From an uncultured Actinomycetes bacterium (GTDB lineage Bacteria; Actinomycetota; Actinomycetes; S36-B12), in NCBI GenBank assembly GCA_903832025.1, contig CAIKZY010000170.1, forward strand, positions 1 through 37,957: a stretch of 37,957 nucleotides of DNA. The letters are read 5' to 3'. Below are positions 24,948 to 31,720 of the stretch, in pieces. The notes below the pieces were generated by a model, which had not been told where the DNA came from, did no database searches, and worked only from the letters and a program-made list of their open reading frames with translations. The translations under genes and the position numbers were made by a program. How positions within the stretch are numbered: position 1 is the first letter of the stretch; every line of letters begins with the position of its first letter.

Positions 24948-26425
24948 ACGACCCTGTAATCGCGCGAGGTGGAGTAGGCATTCCATTGACCGGGAATCTC
25001 CGGTGCGGTTCCCCTGACCGAGCAACGGCCTCGCTTGACCAATTTCAGCACGCGCGCACCGTACTTGTCGGTCGCGACCTTGCAGTAGGACCCACCGGCG
25101 GTCACTTGCCAGGTGATGGCCTGGTTGAGATTGGTGACGGTGCCCTTCTTCGCCAGCGTCAAGACCTTGTTGACCTTGTAACTGCCCGACTTCGGTGCCG
25201 AGACATTGGCGGTTTGCGTTCCGGCACTTTGGGTGATGATGAAGACCAGCTTGCCCGGGGCGTACCCATTTCCACCGGCGGTGGTGGCAGTCACGGTGCA
25301 GTTGCCGCCGACACCCCGCACGCTAAACGTGGTAGTCGTCGGATCGTAGGAGCACGGCCCCACCACAGCGACATTGACCGGCAGCCCGGCCTGTGAGGAA
25401 ATCGTCGCTTTCATCGAGGCGCCGTTGGCCAGGCGGTAGGAGGCATTGTTCAAGATCGGGCCGCTGGGCCCATCCGGATTGATCGTGATGACATCGCTCT
25501 TCAGCGCAGGGACAACGGCCACCACTTTGGTATCCGATGAGGCAGAAACGCCATTGCCACCGGAGTAGGTGGCCACGACCTGCGGATTGCCGAGCGCGGT
25601 GGGCACCCACGTCACTGATGCAGATCCATTGGCCACGGCTCGGGTCCCGATATTGGTGCCATTGACCGTGAACGTCACGTTGCCAGTACCGGATGTCGGA
25701 TTGATATTCGCAGTCACTGTCACCGGGGAGTTCTGGTAATTGGTCTGGGGAACGACCAGCGAAACGGTCGATCCCTGGGCGGATACGCGCGTGGTGGTGG
25801 TGGGGCTTGGGTTCGAGCGCGTGGCGTTGGCGTCACCGTTATAGATGGCGTAGAAGGCGACGTTGCCATTGACGTTCCCCACGTTGTAACTCAAGTTGGC
25901 GGTTCCTTGGGCATTGACCGATGCGTTGCCAATGCTGTTCCCACTTGACGTGGTGTAGAAGCTCACCGATCCGGTCGGGGCGTAACTTCCGGTCTTGGCT
26001 CGCACCTGAGCACTCAGGGTGATGGTGGACCCACTGGCAGCAGTACCCGGGGAGGTGATAGTGGTGGTTGTCCCAACGGTGGATATGTACACGCTGGTGG
26101 AATCACTGCCGCCCTGGTTGTAGGTCGCGGACAGATTGACGCGCTGCCCGCCAACGTTGGGAATCCAGTTCACTTGAGCGTCATAGCCGTACTGCGGGCC
26201 GACATTGTCGGTGCCAATCACCGTGCCGTTGGCGGTGAAGGTCACTGTTCCTGATGAGCCGAGGCCACCGGAATTCACCTGCGCATCAATCACTTGGCTC
26301 ACACCAACAGTGCCTGGATTGACGGACAAGGTCACCTGCGAGTCAGCGCTCGCCGGCTGTGCGGCAACCAATCCGATTCCGGCCACCGCTATGGCTGCGA
26401 TTGCAGCAATAACACCCTTCACCAC
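24944..26425 (-). CDS. Secreted protein with tandem bacterial Ig-like repeats
   Basis: A 493-aa exported protein. The signal peptide ends QPASA before DSQVTLSV (about residue 27). Three or more Ig-like repeats follow, each with a GTVTFTANGT / GNVTFTVNGT type strand and a closing YSGGNG or YNGDANA element, as in Big_3/Big_5 domains. The C-terminal part is different: two Cys pairs in a GNCTVTATTAGG-type fold and a basic tail. No sorting signal is seen. GTG 26425 is supported by AGAGGGAGC. Likely an adhesin or surface-layer component. Confidence 0.85.
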   Translation of the reverse strand: MVKGVIAAIAAIAVAGIGLVAAQPASADSQVTLSVNPGTVGVSQVIDAQVNSGGLGSSGTVTFTANGTVIGTDNVGPQYGYDAQVNWIPNVGGQRVNLSATYNQGGSDSTSVYISTVGTTTTITSPGTAASGSTITLSAQVRAKTGSYAPTGSVSFYTTSSGNSIGNASVNAQGTANLSYNVGNVNGNVAFYAIYNGDANATRSNPSPTTTTRVSAQGSTVSLVVPQTNYQNSPVTVTANINPTSGTGNVTFTVNGTNIGTRAVANGSASVTWVPTALGNPQVVATYSGGNGVSASSDTKVVAVVPALKSDVITINPDGPSGPILNNASYRLANGASMKATISSQAGLPVNVAVVGPCSYDPTTTTFSVRGVGGNCTVTATTAGGNGYAPGKLVFIITQSAGTQTANVSAPKSGSYKVNKVLTLAKKGTVTNLNQAITWQVTAGGSYCKVATDKYGARVLKLVKRGRCSVRGTAPEIPGQWNAYSTSRDYRVV

Positions 26426-26865
26426 ATGCTCCCTCTACCTACCGGTGATCCGATGGGATCTCCTTTGGAAGGCTACCTGCGGTACTCGGCTTTGCCTACG
26501 GCCAACACGGCTACGGTTTGGTAAAGACTTCCACGGCTGCGCGGGACTGCTCGTCAGCGATTGCAGCCCCGCCACCCGAAATGATGAGCACCCATACTCC
26601 GGTCACCGCATTGGGCCGACGTGGCCGTACTCCAATGCGCCCAGGTGCCCCTGAGTCGTCCGAAGTCGAAGGCACCTTTCTCCTCTATGTGAAGATCGCG
26701 TCGGCGTGCGGCACGGTGCTCATGGGTACCGAGGTCGTGAAGCTCATGGGCCACGCCATGCACTTGGGTAACGACATCGTGCTCAGCATGCGTTTGTGCG
26801 CAGCATGCATTGGGGGCTGCATGCATTTGGGCAGGCGGACCGGTCCCGATCTGCCGTCCGGGCGC
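26426..26865. other. 440-bp non-coding stretch with promoter of the Ig-repeat gene
   Basis: No frame here looks coding: those that are open read as low-complexity Met/His/Cys-rich peptides created by repeated GCATGC words. The stretch must hold the promoter of the Ig-repeat gene. The only structured element seen is the repeat cluster at 26782-26831 and a related CATGCACTTGGG at 26757-26768. Confidence 0.6.
26782..26831. repeat. Three tandem 16-17-bp imperfect repeats with GCATGC core
   Basis: CTCAGCATGCGTTTGTG (26782-26798), CGCAGCATGCATTGGGG (26799-26815) and GCTGCATGCATTTGGG (26816-26831) lie end to end. Each carries GCATGC followed by a T/G-rich tail. This resembles iterated protein-binding sites. 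It lies about 360 bases upstream of the Ig-repeat gene and just past the end of the glycosyltransferase gene. Confidence 0.65.
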
Positions 26866-27960
26866 TCATCCCTGGGCGATGAGACGCTGGAGCAGCTCGA
26901 TGTTGGTCTGGATGTCCGGGTCATTTGGGAGGAACTCCTGAGCCTTGCGGTTGTGCTTCAGCGATAGCCTCAGATTTCCCACTTTGTAATAGCACAGGCC
27001 AAGCTCCTTATGCGGTAGCCAGGTGCGGTACGGATGCAATTGCACCGACCAGGCGCTGTCACTGCCCGACGCAGGGGTGAGGGCCTGCTGATACCAGTAG
27101 ATGGCCTGGCTGTACTGCTCGCGACGAACGAAGCGTTCGGCAACGCGACAGGAGAACTCGGGCTGGGGAACGTCGAGGTCAAAGGACCGAAGCGTGCACT
27201 GCCACTCGCCGTCCAGATCTCCGACATGGTGATAGCAGATACCGAGATTGTGCAGCGTGAAGAGCTTGAGATGGGTCTCGTTTGGGTTTCCTGCGAGGAA
27301 TCGCTCATGCATCTGGATTGCTTGCTCATACCGTTCGTGCATCTGCAGTTCACGACCGTAATGGAAGATATCGGTGAGGGATAGTTCCCGTCCGGCAGCA
27401 ATGTGCCGCTCGTAGATCGAGAGATTTCGATCCGATTTGAGTCCGTCTCCGGTCGGCTTTTGATGGGTCACGACAATGTCACTGTCCAGGAAGTGGAACA
27501 TGCGCTCGGTGCTGAGATCCTCATGAACGATGCCGTGCCATTGGAATCCCATTGACTTGCGAACGATGCGAAAACGACGCGTGCTCGACGTGACATTTCC
27601 AGCCTCGTCGAACGAGGTGTGATAGACCATGGACACCGCATCGACGCCGGGATCCAGCGTGGCCTTGAGCGCTGTGAGTTTGCGGCGATCTGGTTCACGC
27701 AGCACATCGTCAGCATCGAGCCACATGATGTAGTCCATCTCCGCATGGGCGAAGGACGCATTGCGGGCGGCAGCGAAATCGTCAATCCAGGTGAAGTCGA
27801 ATACGCGGGCTCCGTGCTCGATGGCAACAGACTTGGTCGCGTCAACGGACCCGGTGTCTAGCACGATGATTTCATCGGCGATCCCGGCCATCGAGTCCAG
27901 GCACCGTCCCAGCGTGTGCTCCTCGTCTCGGACGATCAGGCACAGGCTCAGCGAAATCAC
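26866..27960 (-). CDS. Family 2 glycosyltransferase with C-terminal TPR region (SunS-like)
   Basis: A 364-aa enzyme. The N-terminal GT-A domain starts LSLCLIVRDEEHTLGRCLDS, contains IIVLDTGSVD and the metal-binding MWLDADD, and carries WHGIVHED in the acceptor region. From about residue 205 it turns into TPR-like helices (YGRELQMHERYEQAIQMHER, HNLGICYHHVGDLDGE and others). This combination is seen in SunS-type and related protein glycosyltransferases. GTG 27960 is preceded by GAGAGG. It sits between genes for two secreted proteins, which are candidate acceptors by position only. Confidence 0.86.
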   Translation of the reverse strand: MISLSLCLIVRDEEHTLGRCLDSMAGIADEIIVLDTGSVDATKSVAIEHGARVFDFTWIDDFAAARNASFAHAEMDYIMWLDADDVLREPDRRKLTALKATLDPGVDAVSMVYHTSFDEAGNVTSSTRRFRIVRKSMGFQWHGIVHEDLSTERMFHFLDSDIVVTHQKPTGDGLKSDRNLSIYERHIAAGRELSLTDIFHYGRELQMHERYEQAIQMHERFLAGNPNETHLKLFTLHNLGICYHHVGDLDGEWQCTLRSFDLDVPQPEFSCRVAERFVRREQYSQAIYWYQQALTPASGSDSAWSVQLHPYRTWLPHKELGLCYYKVGNLRLSLKHNRKAQEFLPNDPDIQTNIELLQRLIAQG

Positions 27961-28313
27961 GTCGGAATCCTCTCACGGTCCCTGACCGTTTGCTGCTGTC
28001 GCTGAGTGTCTGCCCGTGACGTGGCGGCAGGGGACTCGTTACCTCCTGATGGGCCCGCACGACCGCTCCGGAGCGTACCGAAGGTCCTCGGGCTCAGCGG
28101 CTTGGTGCACGCGCATCGGGGCTGGCTGATCATTCACGGGACACGATCTGAGGCACATGATGAAGTCGGGCGACGTGCCCGGACCTGCGACGTGCCCGGA
28201 CCTGCGACGTGCCCGGACCTGCGACGTGCCCGGACCTGCGACGTGCCACGCGCTACGCGTCGAGTTTTCAGTCAGACTCAGTCGATGTCACGTTGCGGTG
28301 TCACGTTGCGATG
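27961..28313. other. 353-bp non-coding stretch with palindrome and tandem repeats
   Basis: No convincing gene. From left to right it holds the upstream region of the glycosyltransferase, a 12-bp palindrome CGCTCCGGAGCG at 28064-28075, the 17-bp minisatellite at 28170-28247 and a 13-bp repeat pair reaching the stop of the propeller gene. No clear terminator hairpin with a T-run is visible. Confidence 0.6.
28170..28247. repeat. 17-bp minisatellite, four perfect copies plus a partial
   Basis: The unit GCGACGTGCCCGGACCT is repeated exactly at 28170, 28187, 28204 and 28221, followed by the first ten bases of a fifth copy. Perfect copies without spacers mark recent slippage or selection for identity. 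The period is not a multiple of three, so it is not a coding repeat. Confidence 0.95.
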
Positions 28314-28316
28314 TCA
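28285..28316. repeat. 13-bp direct repeat overlapping the stop of the propeller gene
   Basis: ATGTCACGTTGCG (28285-28297), GTGTCACGTTGCG (28298-28310) and the start of a third copy, ATGTCA (28311-28316), lie end to end. The third copy supplies the TGA stop of the minus-strand propeller gene. Confidence 0.85.
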
Positions 28317-29231
28317 GGGAGCAATTGCCAGTCCTTGAACACCGGAGCCAAAGTTGATGGTCCTCACCACGCTTCCGGCAGGGTCGAATTCCGTCACTGT
28401 GCCGTGCACGTAGCTTCCCACGTAGACGTCACCGGCTTGACTGCCGGAGGCCGCGACCGCCAGTCCCCTGGGGATGACCGTGTCAGGGATTGTCGGCCAG
28501 ATATTGCCCAGGTCCGTGCCGTTTGGCTGGAAGGCGTTGAAGTTGTTGTAATAGCCAATGGCATAAATATCGCCTGCCATGGGACCAGTGGGACTAACCG
28601 AGAGTTGCATGGGATAGTTGGGTGCGCCAGAAATGGTGCCGCTGACCCGGTTGTCCGTTCCAATCACCGAGATGGTGTTGTCGGCGTAGTTCCCGACGTA
28701 AACGGTGCCGGCGTTGGCGCCGGTCGGACTGATCGCAATGCCCTCAGGCTGGCCGCCGACCGCAACACTGGTGATCACGGTGTTCGTTGGGTCGATGACC
28801 GAAACGGAACTGCCGGCGATATTTGTGATGTACACATCGCCGGCATTGGCGCCGGTCGGGCTGACCGCAACGCCAAACGGACTCACACCGACCGACAGTG
28901 TCGCGATCACGGTGTTCGTGGGGTCGATGACCGAGACGGTGTTGTCGTTGTAGTTGGTGACGTACACATCGCCGGCATTGGCGCCGGTCGGGCTCACGGC
29001 AAGGTTCCATGGGTTACTGCCGACCGTGATGGTCGCGATCACCGTGTTGTTCGGGTCGATCACCGAAACCGTCCCATCGGCGCCGTTTGCGACATAGACA
29101 TCGCCTGCGTTGGCCGTGCCGCTTGGGGCAATCGCCACGCCCAAGGGATTCGCGCCCACGGTGATGGTCGCGACAATGGTTCCGGCAGCGTCGATCACCG
29201 CGACGTACCCTGCGGTCTCTGCGACGTACAC
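28314..29231 (-). CDS. YVTN-type seven-blade beta-propeller, probably the C-terminal part of an interrupted gene
   Basis: A 305-residue open part made of seven blades of about 44 residues, each beginning like GDVYVTNYNDNTVSVID and ending SPTGANA. Propellers of this type bind partners at the cell surface. The GTG at 29231 is the first start codon, but it has no ribosome binding site and would cut off the first residues of blade 1: the codons just upstream read GD, completing GDVYVAE. The same frame continues upstream through 19 sense codons to a TAG at 29289-29291, beyond which lies the secreted N-terminal gene. I therefore think this is one gene broken by a stop, or one that relies on read-through. 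Confidence 0.75.
   Translation of the reverse strand: MYVAETAGYVAVIDAAGTIVATITVGANPLGVAIAPSGTANAGDVYVANGADGTVSVIDPNNTVIATITVGSNPWNLAVSPTGANAGDVYVTNYNDNTVSVIDPTNTVIATLSVGVSPFGVAVSPTGANAGDVYITNIAGSSVSVIDPTNTVITSVAVGGQPEGIAISPTGANAGTVYVGNYADNTISVIGTDNRVSGTISGAPNYPMQLSVSPTGPMAGDIYAIGYYNNFNAFQPNGTDLGNIWPTIPDTVIPRGLAVAASGSQAGDVYVGSYVHGTVTEFDPAGSVVRTINFGSGVQGLAIAP
28819..29000. repeat. 132-bp period repeat within the propeller gene
   Basis: A 32-base stretch beginning TACACATCGCCGGCATTGGC is identical at 28831 and 28963, exactly 132 bases (44 codons) apart. Flanking sequence is also close to identical. Blades 3 and 4 therefore arose by a recent duplication or are kept alike by conversion. Confidence 0.8.
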
Positions 29232-29288
29232 ATCGCCGGGTTGCTGGAAATGAGCCGGGCCGGCTGACTGGCTCCATGCCCAGGTCAG

Positions 29289-29570
29289 CTACCTGGTGCA
29301 GATGTAGCCGCCCTGGCCACCATTGGCCCATTGGGCCCAACTGGGATGCCAGCTCGGGCCGGACAGTGGATCGGCGGCATTTGCCCACGCGGCACGCCAT
29401 TCCTGCAGCGAGGTCGGGGGACTGTCACATGGGGCAGTGGCGCCACTGCGCTGATAGGCCTGGATCTGGATCTCGTCTGCCAAGGCCGGATGCGCACCCA
29501 CGCTCAGGCAGGTACTGGCTGCCACCACAGCCGCCGACATCCAAAAACCGGTGTTGCGCGCTGAACCCAT
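29289..29570 (-). CDS. Secreted protein N-terminal part, in frame with the propeller across TAG
   Basis: A 93-aa reading frame with a signal peptide (hydrophobic residues about 10-31, ending PALADE) and a Trp-rich part with HPSWAQWANGGQGGYICTR just before the TAG. That Cys/Gly/Trp pattern is often followed by more sequence in actinobacterial secreted proteins. ATG 29570 is supported by GGAGGAGTCACC. The next codons after the stop read LTWAWSQSAGP and join the propeller in the same frame. On its own it would be a short secreted protein without a body. It lies 84 bp after the reactivase gene. Confidence 0.65.
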   Translation of the reverse strand: MGSARNTGFWMSAAVVAASTCLSVGAHPALADEIQIQAYQRSGATAPCDSPPTSLQEWRAAWANAADPLSGPSWHPSWAQWANGGQGGYICTR

Positions 29571-29654
29571 GGTGACTCCTCCAGATGTGGATGCCGAACG
29601 CACCGATCGAATGACCGAAGGGAAGTGACAGGCGGGAAGTGACGCTGCCCAGGG

Positions 29655-31349
29655 CTACACGTGTATCCCCGCACCGATGTCCGGCGAGAGCCCGGCACAG
29701 GCCAACCGACATAACCCGAATGCCACGGCATATCGGTGCCCCAAGGTCGCGGCGACGTTGGCTCGGCCGAGACGAGCCCATGGCAGTTGCGAGCGAACCG
29801 CGTCGAACAGCTCACTGTCCGCTGCCGGCCCGCCAACCACCACCACATCCGAGGAATCGCCGGTGTGCACGTGTGCGGCAAGCCGCGCGGCGTTGGAGCC
29901 GAAGACCCGTTCCTTCAGCGACAGGCGCAGGGAGCGCCATTCGCCGCTGGCAATCGTGCGACTGAACGGCAGGTCCCCGGCTGGCCCGGACACCGCAAGC
30001 CAGCCCACTGCCCGTTGCGCGGTCTCGGCGAATCGACGAGTCCCGTCCTCGTCCACGAGCACTGAGGGAGCATCGATGCGGAATGCCGGTCCTCGCTTGA
30101 CCCACTCGGCCATGCCTGAGGAGATATCCAGCAGCTGTGCCGTTGCGGTGGTGACCAGTTCACCAGATCCGGCTCCGGTGCATGTGGTGCCGTCTGGGGT
30201 GATCACGTCAATGGTGCCGCCACCAAGGTCCAGCACCAGCGCATGCTCAGCGGTGCCGGGGGTGGTGATGGCCCCGTGAAATGCGGCCAGCGGCTCACTG
30301 GCGATGAGGCTGACCGAACCATCCCACCACTGCTGGAAGCGTCGCACCGGGTCGATCACGTCGTGGGCATCCAAGGTCGCCAGCGTGATCGGACGTTCGG
30401 TGCGCGCACCCTGACGAATTGCGGCACCGCCCAGGTCTTGCAAGTCCACCAGCCAGGTATCTGAGCACTTGATGTCGCGATCTGGCAGCAGCAGGCCAGC
30501 AATCGTGCCGGGAGGACTGGTGGACAGCTCATCGGCACATTCCCACAGGTCACGTCGGCGACCATCGGCGAACTCCACCAAGGACGCCCTGGACACCCTG
30601 GACGCCGGCGAGTGACGATGTTGGCTCAGGCCAACAGCGGCACACGGCAGGCCCTCGGTGAGTCGGGAGACCCGTGCGGCGAAGTCATGATCAGTGCTCT
30701 GCAATCCAAGGTGTGCAACCAGCCACATCGGATCATTGATGAAGCGTGCAAGCCGTGCATCCGCCGCAACCTCCATGGCCACCAGGTCGCAGGCAAGCAC
30801 GGCCTCGGTCGCCACGGCATCAATGATGGGAAGGGGACGGTCGATCCGGCGGCTGACCAGACGGGCCTCGTCACCGGCCATGAGCACCCCGAGCACGCAG
30901 ATGCCCGACTTAAGCCAGGTGTTCAGCACCGCAGCGGTGTGTACGTAGCCCAGCGGATCGGTCGCGACCGCGATGACTGCGCCATGCCTGGGCGGGTCCT
31001 GGCCGATCGCCACCGGCACGCCGACCCCGGCGCCGCCGCCGGCCGGTGTCGAAGCCCCGGCCGCTACCAGCGTCAAGGGACCGGTATCCACCAGGGGTGC
31101 CGGAAGGGATGCGTTGAAGGTCGTGACCGGTGTTTGCGGGGTGAGCACCACCTGATCGACTTGCACGTTGTGGATGCGCTGCATCCGCATGAGCAATCGT
31201 GCGGCTGCCTTGATCGAGTCATCAGAGCCCTTGGCGCCGCGGGTGCGTCCACGTTCAGCCGCGATGGGCATCGGCATGCCCGATGAGCAATCGGCAATCA
31301 CGATCTCGGTCGTGGAGTTGCCAATGTCGATGCCGGCGATGACGCTCAT
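29655..31349 (-). CDS. pduG: Diol/glycerol dehydratase reactivase, large subunit (PduG/DdrA-like)
   Basis: A 564-aa Hsp70-fold ATPase that removes damaged cobalamin from diol dehydratase. The phosphate loops are visible: GIDIGNSTTEIVIAD at the N-terminus and LVLDLGGGTIDVITPDG in the second half, together with VVVVGGPAADSEL near the end. It is somewhat shorter than enterobacterial PduG (about 610 aa). The small reactivase partner (PduH/DdrB) is not in this window. It follows the small dehydratase subunit by two bases and is last of the minus-strand operon. Confidence 0.88.
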   Translation of the reverse strand: MSVIAGIDIGNSTTEIVIADCSSGMPMPIAAERGRTRGAKGSDDSIKAAARLLMRMQRIHNVQVDQVVLTPQTPVTTFNASLPAPLVDTGPLTLVAAGASTPAGGGAGVGVPVAIGQDPPRHGAVIAVATDPLGYVHTAAVLNTWLKSGICVLGVLMAGDEARLVSRRIDRPLPIIDAVATEAVLACDLVAMEVAADARLARFINDPMWLVAHLGLQSTDHDFAARVSRLTEGLPCAAVGLSQHRHSPASRVSRASLVEFADGRRRDLWECADELSTSPPGTIAGLLLPDRDIKCSDTWLVDLQDLGGAAIRQGARTERPITLATLDAHDVIDPVRRFQQWWDGSVSLIASEPLAAFHGAITTPGTAEHALVLDLGGGTIDVITPDGTTCTGAGSGELVTTATAQLLDISSGMAEWVKRGPAFRIDAPSVLVDEDGTRRFAETAQRAVGWLAVSGPAGDLPFSRTIASGEWRSLRLSLKERVFGSNAARLAAHVHTGDSSDVVVVGGPAADSELFDAVRSQLPWARLGRANVAATLGHRYAVAFGLCRLACAGLSPDIGAGIHV

Positions 31350-31351
31350 CG

Positions 31352-31720
31352 CTAGTCCTGTCGCAGGAGGCCGCGCTGTGCGTAGATCTGTGCCGCTTCG
31401 GCAACCAGTGCCGCGTTTCGCTGGGCGCCGGCCGCCTTCAGTGCATTCACGATCGTTGCCAATTCCTGCGCGGTGGATCGATGCGGGCGAAGTGCTTCGT
31501 ATATCGCCATCACCTGCTCGTCGGGAAGCGCCGTGAGCTCAGCGGCGCGCAGGAAGTTCTCAGCGAGCTGCTGATTGCCGTACTCAGCAGCCACGTCCGC
31601 CTGTGCGATCAGCGTGTCCGGGTGAATGCGAACATCGTCCAACTGCAATGCACCGGCCCGGACCTGGTCGATCGTGATGTCCGCGGCATTCATCCCGGAC
31701 CATGCGTTGCGGCGACTCAT
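31352..31720 (-). CDS. pduE: Diol dehydratase small subunit (PduE-like)
   Basis: A 122-aa subunit of the B12-dependent dehydratase. The stretch QQLAENFLRAAELTALPDEQ and the following YEALRPHRSTAQELATI match the core of PduE. It is shorter than the enterobacterial protein (about 170 aa), lacking most of the N-terminal extension that in Pdu systems helps target the enzyme to the shell; a different encapsulation route may be used. Its start overlaps the stop of the fused large/medium subunit by four bases. Confidence 0.88.
   Translation of the reverse strand: MSRRNAWSGMNAADITIDQVRAGALQLDDVRIHPDTLIAQADVAAEYGNQQLAENFLRAAELTALPDEQVMAIYEALRPHRSTAQELATIVNALKAAGAQRNAALVAEAAQIYAQRGLLRQD

Noticed and set aside
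26554-26924. Met/His/Cys-rich small frames suggesting a metal-binding peptide
   Set aside because: The residues come from repeated GCATGC words read in several frames; no ribosome binding site, and the compositional bias appears on both strands.
28170-28247. CRISPR-like array
   Set aside because: The units abut without spacers and are only 17 bp; this is a minisatellite, and no cas gene is present.
28006-29267. Plus-strand 352-aa open frame antisense to the propeller gene
   Set aside because: It is the complementary reading of the blade repeats and the minisatellite, rich in Asp, Arg and Gly, with no domain; the minus strand shows a clear seven-blade protein.
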